In this document: piece after piece, positions 1-7,840 of the stretch
Layout: every line of letters starts with the position of its first letter
Numbering within the stretch: the first letter of the stretch is position 1
From: JACVRN01 sp036389255
GTDB taxonomy: Bacteria > Acidobacteriota > Blastocatellia > Pyrinomonadales > Pyrinomonadaceae
Assembly (NCBI GenBank): GCA_036389255.1
Contig: DASVQI010000036.1
Span: forward strand, 1-64,000
Reading direction: 5' to 3'
DNA length: 64,000 nucleotides
Program-made: the position numbers and the translations under genes
Notes under the pieces: model-generated
Seen by the model: the letters and a program-made list of their open reading frames with translations, nothing else
What the model was told of the DNA's origin: nothing
Database searches by the model: none

Positions 1-41
1 AAGCTTATCAGGACGGTACCGTAGTGGGATGTCAACGCCGC

Positions 42-143
42 GCCTAACAACTCATTCAACCGGAGCGCGAATAGCGCGGCTTTCATCGCTAGACTTGCCT
101 TATAATCATGGATCGTCGCGCCCGGTTAATTCGGGCGTTAGAT
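42..143 (+). repeat. attC site 1
   Basis: Opens with GCCTAAC (42-48) and closes with GTTAGAT (137-143). It ends the cassette whose gene lies left of the window. Pairing of ATTCAACCGGAGCGCGA with TCGCGCCCGGTTAAT leaves the C and A of the left arm unpaired. Confidence 0.95.
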
Positions 144-169
144 GTCTTTGTGTTGAATAAACTTCATAA

Positions 170-556
170 GTGAAAGCAGACTTAATGCGTAATAAAAGTC
201 TATATTTCATCGCTGTTCTCGGCATACTCCTCGTCTCGTTAGTCGATTTCACTGCTTCTTTAGATTCGGAAATGCTCATCGGTACCCTGCTAAGCTGGAT
301 ACCCTACTTGATAGTGGCTGCAATTCACAGGTCTTTTATTTCATCAAGAAAGCGTATCAATTCTTTGAAGGGCGGCTTGCTAATTTATTTAGCAATTGAT
401 TTGTTTGTGCGTTATCAAGCCCTTCATCATTCAGGCTCCTCGACGGATGCGATCGCGGTGGGGATAATTCTTATCAGCTCTGTAATAATTATCCCTATTG
501 GATTTGGCATAACTTATCTGCTCTTATCACTAGTGAATTATGGCAATCAGAGTTAA
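170..556 (+). CDS. Small four-helix membrane protein, unknown function
   Basis: A 128-residue hydrophobic protein that I do not recognise. Four probable membrane helices are visible, near residues 10-27, 35-52, 68-82 and 94-122, with a short basic loop (SSRKRI) after the second. It is the only gene of its cassette (144-583). The start is uncertain: GTG at 170 gives the longest frame, ATG at 185 is the alternative, and neither has a clear ribosome binding site. Small membrane proteins of unknown function are common integron cargo; no further role can be inferred. Confidence 0.7.
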   Translation: MKADLMRNKSLYFIAVLGILLVSLVDFTASLDSEMLIGTLLSWIPYLIVAAIHRSFISSRKRINSLKGGLLIYLAIDLFVRYQALHHSGSSTDAIAVGIILISSVIIIPIGFGITYLLLSLVNYGNQS

Positions 557-576
557 TAAATTACCTTGGCGACGAC

Positions 577-679
577 ATCTAACAACTCATTCAACCCGAG
601 CCGATTTAGCTTGCATTTCATTCGCAAGACTTGAATGCCTGATACAATTTGTCCGGCCGGGTTAATTCGGGCGTTAGGC
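577..679 (+). repeat. attC site 2
   Basis: Opens with ATCTAAC (577-583), the exact complement of GTTAGAT at the start of its own cassette (137-143), and closes with GTTAGGC (673-679). The arms pair with the same two unpaired bases as site 1. Confidence 0.95.
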
Positions 680-692
680 TGCAAATTGAATA

Positions 693-1145
693 ATGAGGAA
701 CGAAATAGAACCAACTTCAGTTGTTTCAGACCATGAACAACTCACAGCTATCTTCGGCAAGTGGCCTTCATTTCATGATGCCGAAGTTCTGAGCATTCGC
801 CTTGAGCGTCAGGGCCATGATTTTTATGAAAGCCCAGTGCTTTATGCTTCAATTCATGTGTTTGCTGCGCGCAGAAGCGAGAAGTCACCTAAGGGAATTG
901 AGTTTTACAATCACACCATAGTGTCTTTCTGCTTTAATTTAGTTCGTGGGCTTCAACTAGCAGAATTTAATCATCAGAATGCTATCTTTGATTTAATCTT
1001 TGAGAAACCGCCTGATGCTCCTGAGATGACGCCTCTTAGAATTGTGTTTGAGCCGTCGTTTGGTATTGACTGTTCGTTCTTTTGTAAATCGGTGAATGTT
1101 GTGCAGGTTGAAAGAAGATTGCCAGATAACAGTGTCTATGACTAA
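693..1145 (+). CDS. Imm50-like immunity protein
   Basis: A 150-residue soluble protein. The stretch FGKWPSFHDAEV at residues 21-32 resembles the N-terminal signature of the Immunity protein 50 family, members of which often sit beside polymorphic toxins and are thought to neutralise them. No toxin is encoded nearby; it is the only gene of its cassette (680-1157). The ATG at 693 begins 14 bases after the cassette boundary. An orphan immunity gene could protect against toxins from neighbouring bacteria. The family call rests on recognition of the short motif and the overall length; partner and mechanism are unknown. Confidence 0.6.
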   Translation: MRNEIEPTSVVSDHEQLTAIFGKWPSFHDAEVLSIRLERQGHDFYESPVLYASIHVFAARRSEKSPKGIEFYNHTIVSFCFNLVRGLQLAEFNHQNAIFDLIFEKPPDAPEMTPLRIVFEPSFGIDCSFFCKSVNVVQVERRLPDNSVYD

Positions 1146-1150
1146 ATGCA

Positions 1151-1260
1151 GCCTAACAACTCATTCAACCCGAGCCCGCGACAGCCTTCCTTTCGTCGTT
1201 GTCTGCTGCGATAATGTTGAATGCTGAAGGCGCGGGCCCGGGTTAATTCGGGCGTTAGGC
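1151..1260 (+). repeat. attC site 3
   Basis: Opens with GCCTAAC (1151-1157), complementary to the GTTAGGC that starts its cassette, and closes with GTTAGGC (1254-1260). It has a long GC-rich stem (GAGCCCGCG against CGCGGGCCC). Confidence 0.95.
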
Positions 1261-1274
1261 TCTTCATGGTGCCA

Positions 1275-1712
1275 ATGAAAAAAACCTTACTCATTCTTAA
1301 GCAGCTGATTGAAGAGCGCATGTTACTCTCTGAACAGATCCTTTCTGCTTACGATTGGGATGATTTGCTTGATGCACGAGATAGTAATGAACAGTTTGAA
1401 GCACAATGGCTGTGTGTTGACTCCGAGGTTAATCAACTGTTGCGTGTAGAGGAAATTGAGAGTGGAGTGCGGCAACTGGCGGAAGATGTTAGGCGAGAGT
1501 CATTTTTAGTTGTTAGCGAGGCCACGAGGCAACATGAACTTGCCTCCTACATCTCCGATGATTTCGGATTGATCGCTAGGGCAGTGATAGTTGGGTATGA
1601 TGATCCTTGGCTTAACGGGTTATGGATGGCTTATAAAGGTCAGAGCTTACCGAAGCCACCGATTGAAGAATATCCGGGTAAGTTGTCTAATCTGATTTGT
1701 GGTAAGACCTAA
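1275..1712 (+). CDS. Hypothetical cassette protein
   Basis: About 145 residues, acidic, predicted soluble and largely helical, without a signal peptide or recognised motif. It is the only gene of the cassette after attC site 3. A longer reading frame begins at 1221 inside the attC site, but translation there would read through recombination-site DNA, so ATG 1266 or ATG 1275 just after the boundary is preferred. A conspicuous segment is YDDPWLNGLWMAYKGQSLP near the C-terminus. Function unknown. Confidence 0.6.
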   Translation: MKKTLLILKQLIEERMLLSEQILSAYDWDDLLDARDSNEQFEAQWLCVDSEVNQLLRVEEIESGVRQLAEDVRRESFLVVSEATRQHELASYISDDFGLIARAVIVGYDDPWLNGLWMAYKGQSLPKPPIEEYPGKLSNLICGKT

Positions 1713-1814
1713 GCCGCACAACTCATTCAACCGGAGCGCGAATAGCATTGCTTTCATGCGCGAGACTTGGCTCTATCGGCGGTTCGTCGCGCCCGGTTAA
1801 TTCGGGCGTTAGGC
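1713..1814 (+). repeat. attC site 4
   Basis: The left box is degenerate (GCCGCAC, 1713-1719, where GCCTAAC is expected); the right box GTTAGGC (1808-1814) is intact, as are both inner arms. The weak R'' may reduce recombination. Confidence 0.92.
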
Positions 1815-1861
1815 GCATGTGTCATCAATAGCCAGATATGTAAAGTAGAGGAGAAATAATA

Positions 1862-2554
1862 GTGAACTCGAAGAGAATCTACGCTTCAGTCTTAGCCGCA
1901 ACATCAGTGCTAACGATTTTAACCTTCTTAGGGGATAGCGCCGCGCAAACTCAGCCGACGCTCACAGTGGTTGAGCAGTCACAGTCTCTTCCGGCTCCGC
2001 GTCCGGGCACTCTGGGTACTACGAGCTATAAGCTTACCGAGAAAGAGGCACCGTTCTTCTCAAAGCTGACGCCGAGCGAGCAAACTACCGGAAGTATATT
2101 GGGTGGCTATTCAATTAACGGCAAGAAGGGCGTTTACGTCGGCTGGTTCGGGATTGTCCGAAAGATAGAAGAAGACTCTAAACTACAGCAGACAAAACTT
2201 CTGGTGGAACATAAATACTTTGATGGTCTGACTGACACGCACATCATGGCGCTTTCGTTCAATGGCGGCGGAGACTTTACATCTATTCTGGCGGGCACCA
2301 ACTTGGGCATCAAATCGCTCAGTCTGGTAAAGGTCTATGGGACTGTTATGTCTGAGGACAATTCAGTGCCCACAGTCCATGCGGATTATGTGAGGCAATG
2401 GGACTGGGGACAATTTACCTTTCTTGATGTGTATGGCACTCAAAAGGGCAACAAACAGTGGAAGAAACTGAACAAGGTAAATGAAGACAAGATATACAAC
2501 CCCTTTCCCGACCGGAAATATTATGAAGACCGGCTCGGCGTACGAAAGCAATAA
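1862..2554 (+). CDS. Secreted protein of unknown function
   Basis: A 230-residue protein starting at GTG 1862, supported by a GAGGAG ribosome binding site at 1848-1853. The first 28 residues form a Sec signal peptide (basic start, hydrophobic core, SAAQT cleavage region), so export is predicted. The mature part is rich in beta-strand-like segments such as GVYVGWFGIVRKIEED and DWGQFTFLDVYGTQKG. I recognise no family. It is the sole gene of its cassette. The secreted-protein bias recurs in this array (also near 5759, 11597, 16429 and 19318). Confidence 0.75.
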   Translation: MNSKRIYASVLAATSVLTILTFLGDSAAQTQPTLTVVEQSQSLPAPRPGTLGTTSYKLTEKEAPFFSKLTPSEQTTGSILGGYSINGKKGVYVGWFGIVRKIEEDSKLQQTKLLVEHKYFDGLTDTHIMALSFNGGGDFTSILAGTNLGIKSLSLVKVYGTVMSEDNSVPTVHADYVRQWDWGQFTFLDVYGTQKGNKQWKKLNKVNEDKIYNPFPDRKYYEDRLGVRKQ

Positions 2555-2567
2555 TTTTACCAGTTGC

Positions 2568-2669
2568 GCCTAACAACTCATTCAACCGGAGCGCGATTGA
2601 GCTTGTATTTCATCGTCAACTTGAATCTATCGGAATTGTCTGTGCGCCCGGTTAATTCGGGCGTTAGAT
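2568..2669 (+). repeat. attC site 5
   Basis: Opens with GCCTAAC (2568-2574), matching the start of its cassette, and closes with GTTAGAT (2663-2669). An in-frame ATG overlaps the right box at 2668 but is not the likely start of the next gene. Confidence 0.95.
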
Positions 2670-2730
2670 GCCTTTACGTTCTCTGAGCGGAGAAAACAAT
2701 GCTGAACGGGGGCATGCACAGGAGGTAGCT

Positions 2731-3264
2731 ATGGAGTCAGAAGATAAAGGAGTAAAGGAGAGTGATGGCCGCGACTGGGGCGAAGAGGTTGTGACACTTT
2801 TAAAGGAGTGGCATAAGCGCGTTTATGCTGCGCAGTCAGCCCATTACGCTTCAGCGGACTGGTTCCGAAAGTGCAACTATCTCATAGGCGTACCCGCAAT
2901 TGTATTCTCAAGCATCGTTGGGACGGCCATCTTCGCTGGCCTCGAGAAGGACTCGCCGCGCGCCTTGTGGGTCGCCTCGGCCAGCATCCTCGCCGCAGTC
3001 CTAGCGGGGCTTCAAACATTCCTGCGATTCTCCGAGCGCTCCTCTAAACACGCGACAGCAGCCGTATGGTACTCTGCTATCCGTCGTGACATCGAAGAAA
3101 TACTGCATCTCCCCATCGAGTCACGAGGCAGGGCCAAAGACTGTCTTGATAAAGTCCGTAAGGAGATGAACCGTGTCGCGCAAGATTCACCCGAATTGAG
3201 CGTTCGCTTTTGGAAGCGAGAGGTGAGGCGCTTCGGTATCCGAGAGCCAGTAGAGACTCCATAA
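2731..3264 (+). CDS. SLATT-domain two-helix membrane protein
   Basis: 178 residues. A cytoplasmic helical N-terminus (1-48) is followed by two membrane helices (about 50-70 and 79-98) and a conserved long amphipathic C-terminal helix with FLRFSERSSKHATAAVWYSAIRRDIEEIL. This layout matches SLATT proteins, predicted pore-forming or membrane-attacking effectors found beside SMODS nucleotidyltransferases and SLOG sensors in defence systems. No nucleotidyltransferase is adjacent, so here it is solitary cassette cargo (2670-3321). The start is ATG 2731, preceded by AGGAGGT at 2720-2726; the in-frame ATG at 2668 lies inside attC site 5. Its role in this host is inferred. Confidence 0.75.
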   Translation: MESEDKGVKESDGRDWGEEVVTLLKEWHKRVYAAQSAHYASADWFRKCNYLIGVPAIVFSSIVGTAIFAGLEKDSPRALWVASASILAAVLAGLQTFLRFSERSSKHATAAVWYSAIRRDIEEILHLPIESRGRAKDCLDKVRKEMNRVAQDSPELSVRFWKREVRRFGIREPVETP

Positions 3265-3314
3265 TCGGAGTTATAATCTCTGCTGTGGATATTTATTGAT
3301 CTTCAATGGGCGAC

Positions 3315-3421
3315 ATCTAACAACTCATTCAACCCGACACCTCGATAGCATCCTTTTCATGGTGCTTTCTCCGATGTAAATTGTCGCTAGCGTTCGGCGT
3401 GGGTTAATTCGGGCGTTAGGT
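3315..3421 (+). repeat. attC site 6
   Basis: Opens with ATCTAAC (3315-3321), the exact complement of GTTAGAT that begins its cassette, and closes with GTTAGGT (3415-3421). Confidence 0.95.
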
Positions 3422-3459
3422 GGCTACTCGGTTTCCGCAATTGAGTAAAGGAGATTGTT

Positions 3460-3912
3460 TTGCCAAAAGATTATTTCGAATCGCAACCTATTACTCTAAC
3501 TATCATATGTTCCTCATGCCATGAAATGCTTTTATATGGCGCTAAGAGGTGTCGGTTTTGTGGCGAAGACATTGCTGAAGATTATGCGCAAGAAAGTTCC
3601 AAATATACAACCTTTGTGACATATGCGTGTAAGTCAGCTAACCAGATTCACTCTTTAAGACCTGCATTGTTAATACCTGTAGCTTGGGGAGTATGGACGT
3701 ACTTCTCGAACAACCCGTCTTTCACTGCTTTAATTGTATCGCTTCTTATGTGCATTGCTCCGATAAGGTGGCTTGGATCGTACGGTAGAGTAAGACTTCA
3801 AGATGCAGAGTTCATTCAGGCACAGAAGAAGATAAGAGTAGTGCTATACTTGTCGCTAGGTGCAATCGTTGTGGAAGCGATTGCGCTATTGATATCGTTG
3901 TGGAAAAGATGA
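3460..3912 (+). CDS. Zinc-ribbon membrane protein
   Basis: 150 residues starting at TTG 3460, preceded by AAAGGAG at 3447-3453. Residues 17-35 carry two CxxC pairs (CSSC and CRFC) spaced as in a rubredoxin-like zinc ribbon. About three hydrophobic helices follow (roughly 66-80, 83-103 and 125-147). Membrane proteins with a small cytoplasmic zinc ribbon are common, and their functions are mostly unknown. Sole gene of the cassette 3422-3926. There is no sign of a catalytic domain. Confidence 0.65.
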   Translation: MPKDYFESQPITLTIICSSCHEMLLYGAKRCRFCGEDIAEDYAQESSKYTTFVTYACKSANQIHSLRPALLIPVAWGVWTYFSNNPSFTALIVSLLMCIAPIRWLGSYGRVRLQDAEFIQAQKKIRVVLYLSLGAIVVEAIALLISLWKR

Positions 3913-3919
3913 TCGCGCC

Positions 3920-4022
3920 ATCTAACAACTCATTCAACCGGAGCGGAATCAGCGCGGATGTCATCCGCGAGATTTGAATGCTCGATATGATTCTTCCTGC
4001 CCGGTTAGTTCGGGCGTTAGGC
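3920..4022 (+). repeat. attC site 7
   Basis: Opens with ATCTAAC (3920-3926) and closes with GTTAGGC (4016-4022). The left box differs by one base from the complement of its cassette start (GTTAGGT). Confidence 0.94.
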
Positions 4023-4284
4023 ATCTGCGTGTAGCGAAAAGTCGAAACCTTGATATTTGTCAGTTCAATCTAAAAGTGTAGATATTGCTCACGAACAAAA
4101 AACATCACGCGTGTTCCCGAAAGGTGTATAAGGAAGCCTTGCTGAAGCTTGGGAGGTTCATGCTAAGGTTATACCGCTTGAAACGGCATCAGATGCTTTG
4201 CGTTTCAGTGCAAGATTGAAGGATGGCGAGCAGCAGAATAATGTTTCATCACAAGTTGTGTAGCGGCGAACGCCAAACCAAAGT
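4023..4284 (+). other. Leader of the EamA cassette with a short open remnant
   Basis: About 260 bases between attC site 7 and the transporter gene, unusually long for this array. From 4132 to 4263 one frame is open for about 43 codons (contains AEAWEVHAKVIPLETASDAL) and ends in TAG; a stop directly precedes it. It may be the tail of a broken gene or simply leader DNA. It leaves room for a cassette-borne promoter, but I see no convincing promoter boxes. Confidence 0.35.
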
Positions 4285-5136
4285 ATGCGAGATGTTTTGC
4301 TGACGGCAATCGCGCCGGTTGTCTGGGGAACGACTTATGTTGTAACTACCGAGTTTTTGCCCGCGCGTCGCCCGTTGACGACTGCCGCGCTCAGGGCTTT
4401 GCCGATTGGTTTGCTCTTGCTGGTTGTTTTTCGCCAGCTGCCGAAAGGCGAGTGGTGGTATCGGGCGGCAATTTTAGGCGCTTTGAATATCGGTTTCTAT
4501 TTTGCCCTGCTCTTTATCGGCGCGTACCGGCTGCCGGGCGGCGTGGTGGCGGTCGTCGTCGCAATTCAGCCGCTAGTCGTTGCTTTCTTAGCGTATTTTC
4601 TGCTCGGAGAGAATTTAGCCTGGATGAAAATCGTGGCAGCGATTCTGGGCATGGGCGGCGTGTCTCTAATCGTGCTGAAGCCTTCGGCGCATCTCGATAC
4701 AATCGGACTCGCCGCAGTTTTCGCTGGAACCTTAATGATGGCGACCGCCACGGTTTTGCTTAAGCGTTGGGGGAAGCTGCCCGTCCCGCCGCTCGTTTTT
4801 ACTTCATGGCAGCTTGTTTTCGGCGGTTTGATGCTGGCTCCCGCCGCTCTTATCGCCGAAGGAATTCCGTCGCAGATGAGCGCGACAAATGTTTTCGGCT
4901 ACATTTATCTCGGCGTCGTCGGGACGGGTTTAGCCTACGCATTGTGGTTTCAAGGAATCTCGCGGCTGAACGTCTCGACCGTTGTATTTCTCGCTTTACT
5001 CAGCCCGGTTATGGCGGTTTTGATTGACGTAATCTTTCTGGGCAAGTGGCTGAGTGTTCTACAGATTACAGGCGTGATACTTATCCTGTGCGCAATTGCA
5101 CTGGCGCAAAAAATTCCGGCCAGAGATAGGGTATAA
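4285..5136 (+). CDS. EamA/DMT-family transporter
   Basis: 283 residues with ten hydrophobic helices arranged as two EamA repeats (about 5-130 and 145-275). This is the drug/metabolite transporter fold of RhaT/YdcZ/RarD relatives, which export amino acids, metabolites or drugs from the cytoplasm. Family-typical segments include APVVWGTTYV near the N-terminus and the helix-end motif LLSPVMAVLIDVIFLGK in the last repeat. Start ATG 4285. It shares its cassette with the GNAT gene 10 bases downstream, one of the few two-gene cassettes here. Substrate unknown; pairing with an acetyltransferase suggests modification and export of one compound, which is inference. Confidence 0.88.
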   Translation: MRDVLLTAIAPVVWGTTYVVTTEFLPARRPLTTAALRALPIGLLLLVVFRQLPKGEWWYRAAILGALNIGFYFALLFIGAYRLPGGVVAVVVAIQPLVVAFLAYFLLGENLAWMKIVAAILGMGGVSLIVLKPSAHLDTIGLAAVFAGTLMMATATVLLKRWGKLPVPPLVFTSWQLVFGGLMLAPAALIAEGIPSQMSATNVFGYIYLGVVGTGLAYALWFQGISRLNVSTVVFLALLSPVMAVLIDVIFLGKWLSVLQITGVILILCAIALAQKIPARDRV

Positions 5137-5146
5137 TGGAATCACC

Positions 5147-5608
5147 ATGTCTAATACACTGATTATTCGTCCTGTAACTGATACGGATTTTGCTCAGTGG
5201 CAACAACTCTGGGAGGGCTACAATAGCTTTTACGGGCGGACTGGTGCAACCGCGCTGCCCACTGAGATTACGCTGATGACATGGTCTCGCTTCTTTGACG
5301 CTTACGAGCCGATGTACGCCCTAGTTGCAGAGAGGGATGGTCAGCTTCTTGGTTTAGTGCACTACCTCTTTCATCGTAGCACTATCATGATTGGGCCAAC
5401 CTGTTATTTGCAGGATTTGTTCACGGTAGAGTCCGCACGAGGGCAAGGGATAGGGCGTGCGCTTATTGAATCAGTCTATGAGCGTGCGAAAGAGGCCGGA
5501 CCAAAACGCGTCTACTGGCACACCCACGAAACCAATCTGATTGGGATGAAGCTTTATGATAAGGTTGCGGAGCGCTCAGGGTTTATAGTTTACCGGAAGC
5601 AATTTTGA
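5147..5608 (+). CDS. GNAT-family N-acetyltransferase
   Basis: 153 residues. A standard GNAT core transfers an acetyl group from acetyl-CoA to an amine. The CoA pyrophosphate-binding motif A is RGQGIGRAL at about residues 103-111, preceded by the beta strand YLQDLFTVE, and the C-terminal part has the usual NLIGMKLYDKVAERSGFIVYRK segment. The start at ATG 5147 is chosen because the upstream extension overlaps the transporter gene. Co-cassetted and probably co-transcribed with the EamA transporter. Substrate cannot be read from the sequence; acetyltransferase cassettes elsewhere often detoxify antibiotics. Confidence 0.88.
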   Translation: MSNTLIIRPVTDTDFAQWQQLWEGYNSFYGRTGATALPTEITLMTWSRFFDAYEPMYALVAERDGQLLGLVHYLFHRSTIMIGPTCYLQDLFTVESARGQGIGRALIESVYERAKEAGPKRVYWHTHETNLIGMKLYDKVAERSGFIVYRKQF

Positions 5609-5621
5609 ATTTTGAGCGCTA

Positions 5622-5729
5622 GCCTAACAACTCATTCAATGCGAGCGGCGATAGCATGGCTTTCATGCTCATCTTCTTCGTTCTGATAGAATGTCTTTTG
5701 CGCGGGCCGGGTTAATTCGGGCGTTAGGC
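5622..5729 (+). repeat. attC site 8
   Basis: Opens with GCCTAAC (5622-5628), complementary to GTTAGGC at its cassette start, and closes with GTTAGGC (5723-5729). Ends the two-gene EamA/GNAT cassette. Confidence 0.95.
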
Positions 5730-5758
5730 GGGTTCGCCTTATTATGTTGAGGATAGCA

Positions 5759-6280
5759 ATGAACATTATCAAAATTCCCATCATCTTAGTGGCTCTACTG
5801 TTATGCTGCGTGCCCGACGTATCTGCCCAAGTCCAGTCCTCGCCGCTCTCCGCAATCGGGAAGTCGGTAACCGAGAGGATGCCGGGATGGAAACTCACAA
5901 AGTGGCGGTTGATGAATAATGATGGTGTCAATGATAAGGTCATCTTCTACGATTGGGACTCAGGCGAGGAGAAGGTTCGCGCAGCGATCGAACTGCTGCC
6001 TTCGCCGGAGGAGGCGGCCGAGCTGTTTAAGACCCGCCCCGGCGGATGGGGAGAGGAGAGATCAGGTGTACGCGTTCTGGAAGAGAGCTTCATGGGCATC
6101 GGCGACGAGAGCCACCTAATGGAGTATGAAGGCAGTGGCAGGAGAGGTATAGTATTCAGGAAGGGTCGGGTAATCGTTCGTGTCACGGCACCATCCCAGG
6201 GGGTAGCCGAACAGTTTGCCACATACATCGCCGACGCGATACTCGCCGCCCAACAACTCATTCAACCGGAGCGCGAATAG
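5759..6280 (+). CDS. Secreted protein, C-terminus encoded by attC
   Basis: About 173 residues with a clear signal peptide (MNIIKIPIILVALLLCC, cleavage near VSAQ). ATG 5759 is preferred over ATG 5744 because GAGGA at 5749-5753 precedes it. The mature domain contains IGDESHLMEYEG and IVFRKGRVIVRVT, closely resembled by the leftward gene at 18857-19318 (FGDEGIFIKDY, LIFRKGTIIIQT), so the two are members of one family. The last ten codons (AQQLIQPERE) and the stop lie inside attC site 9, so the recombination site supplies the C-terminus. Function unknown. Confidence 0.75.
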   Translation: MNIIKIPIILVALLLCCVPDVSAQVQSSPLSAIGKSVTERMPGWKLTKWRLMNNDGVNDKVIFYDWDSGEEKVRAAIELLPSPEEAAELFKTRPGGWGEERSGVRVLEESFMGIGDESHLMEYEGSGRRGIVFRKGRVIVRVTAPSQGVAEQFATYIADAILAAQQLIQPERE

Positions 6281-6350
6281 CGCGCCTTTCATTTGCGAAG
6301 CTCGAAGGCTTTCTAGCTGAATGCGCGCCCGGTTAATTCGAGCGTTAGGC
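6248..6350 (+). repeat. attC site 9
   Basis: Opens with GCCCAAC (6248-6254) and closes with GTTAGGC (6344-6350). Its left third is translated as the end of the preceding gene, whose TAG stop is at 6278-6280. Confidence 0.94.
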
Positions 6351-6380
6351 ACTTCATTGCAGTATGCGAGACAATAGCCT

Positions 6381-7127
6381 ATGGCCAATTCCTACCTATT
6401 TATAGATGGCGGCCACTTGCGAAGGTATTATGCTGAATCCGTTCGTAAGTGGTTCGAGGGCGAAGGGACAATAGATTTTGCCAGATTGAAACAAACTTTA
6501 GGTGCTGGGAAGAGCTTCTACTATGATTGTCTTGACGATATTAGACGTGCCGGAGAAACTCAAGCAGCATTCGACTCACGCATTGAACAACAGGAAGCGT
6601 ATTTCAACAAAATTAGAGAAGTGGTCGGCAGCCACGTGCGGCTTGGAAGTTTAACGGGTACGGCGAAAAACAAGAGGCAGAAAGAGGTAGATATTTTATT
6701 AACCGTCGATATGATGAATCACGCTGTACGGGGGAATATGAGTACGGCGTATTTATTGTCTGGAGATAGAGATTTTAAGCCCGTAGTGGAAAGCCTAGTT
6801 CAGATGGGATTATTTGTTGAGGTAATTGGAGACAGAAAACATACGTCAAAAGACCTTGCATGGGCTGCCGATAACTACACAGGTATCTCTTTCGACCGTT
6901 ACCATGAATGGTCAGTTGAATCACTAAAGAAAAAATATCCGATTAATATACCCTCACTTGACGCTCCTCCGAGTGGGGCAAACATAGTCGAAATTGAAGA
7001 GGGAGTGTACAACGGAGCCCCTGTTACTCTTTACAAATGGCAGGGCAACACTGAATTTTACCTGCACGTCCCTCAGTTTTATCACTCTAATGGTCTGACA
7101 TTGCAATTCCATGACCCCGACGTCTGA
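6381..7127 (+). CDS. NYN-domain (LabA/DUF88-type) ribonuclease-like protein
   Basis: 248 residues. The first 150 form a NYN (PIN-like) domain: Asp9 in LFIDGGHL, KEVDILLTVDMM (Asp104, Asp110) and LLSGDRDF (Asp129, Asp131) supply the acidic metal-binding residues of this nuclease fold. Family members are predicted to cleave structured RNA, and several are linked to stress or phage defence. The C-terminal 90 residues are unrecognised. Sole gene of the cassette 6351-7189; the ATG at 6381 follows the boundary by 30 bases. Active-site residues look complete, so activity is plausible; target unknown. Confidence 0.85.
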   Translation: MANSYLFIDGGHLRRYYAESVRKWFEGEGTIDFARLKQTLGAGKSFYYDCLDDIRRAGETQAAFDSRIEQQEAYFNKIREVVGSHVRLGSLTGTAKNKRQKEVDILLTVDMMNHAVRGNMSTAYLLSGDRDFKPVVESLVQMGLFVEVIGDRKHTSKDLAWAADNYTGISFDRYHEWSVESLKKKYPINIPSLDAPPSGANIVEIEEGVYNGAPVTLYKWQGNTEFYLHVPQFYHSNGLTLQFHDPDV

Positions 7128-7182
7128 AGCTATACTTTGAGCTTCAGTATGGAGATGGTCACTGGAAGTGACCCAAACGCGC

Positions 7183-7289
7183 GCCTAACAACTCATTCAA
7201 CCTGAGCCCGCGATAGCATGAGTTTCATGCTCATTCCTCCGCTCTGATAGAATGCCGTTCGCGCGGCCCGGTTAATTCGAGCGTTAGAT
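7183..7289 (+). repeat. attC site 10
   Basis: Opens with GCCTAAC (7183-7189), complementary to its cassette start, and closes with GTTAGAT (7283-7289). Confidence 0.95.
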
Positions 7290-7320
7290 TGCTTCTGGTT
7301 TTCGAAGGGTTAGAAGATTC

Positions 7321-7692
7321 ATGACGGGCATTGCATATCTTCATGGCGAAGGAATATTATTCAGTTTTTTAATACATGCCTTCTTTTTTCTTCTTACCAG
7401 CGGCGCACTGTTTTTCGGGTTGTTGAAGTTTGGCTCCAAGCTGGGCGCCTACATCGCCATAGGGTATATCGCACTTACTCTCATCTGTACGTTGCTGGCG
7501 CTTAATCTCGGCAGCACAAAGCTTGAGAGCTTGGCTAACTTGCTTACTTCACCGTGGAATCTGATAGTACCTTGTTATAACTTAGACTCCTCATGTCCGC
7601 TATCATTTGCAGTGGCATTTATTAGCGCTGAATTAAATGCAGTCGTTTTATATTTCCTAACGGCCTTGAGTTTACGGAGAAGGGATGATTGA
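7321..7692 (+). CDS. Small membrane protein, unknown function
   Basis: 123 residues beginning at ATG 7321. Hydrophobic helices lie near residues 12-40, 42-62 and 93-116, with a cysteine-containing loop (CYNLDSSC) before the last. No family recognised. Sole gene of the cassette 7290-7712. It resembles the first cassette protein (170-556) only in being a short multi-pass membrane protein; I see no sequence similarity. Confidence 0.65.
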   Translation: MTGIAYLHGEGILFSFLIHAFFFLLTSGALFFGLLKFGSKLGAYIAIGYIALTLICTLLALNLGSTKLESLANLLTSPWNLIVPCYNLDSSCPLSFAVAFISAELNAVVLYFLTALSLRRRDD

Positions 7693-7705
7693 AATTGGGG
7701 GCGCA

Positions 7706-7807
7706 ATCTAACAATTCATTCAATGCGAGCGGAATCAGCGTGGATGTCATTCGTTAACTTGGGTGCTTGTTTCGGCATCTCCCGCCGCGTTAATTCGGGC
7801 GTTATGC
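7706..7807 (+). repeat. attC site 11
   Basis: Opens with ATCTAAC (7706-7712), the complement of its cassette start GTTAGAT, and closes with the unusual GTTATGC (7801-7807). The next site's left box GCATAAC is exactly complementary to that odd sequence, which shows the variant belongs to the following cassette. Confidence 0.94.
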
Positions 7808-7840
7808 CGCTGACATTATTTAAACACCGAATAAATCGTT

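Noticed and set aside
1..41. Integrase or attI at the left edge
   Set aside because: Only the end of a previous cassette fits there; no intI motif is seen in any frame of the window.
2668..2730. SLATT gene start at 2668
   Set aside because: This ATG lies in the attC right box and lacks a ribosome binding site; ATG 2731 has AGGAGGT.
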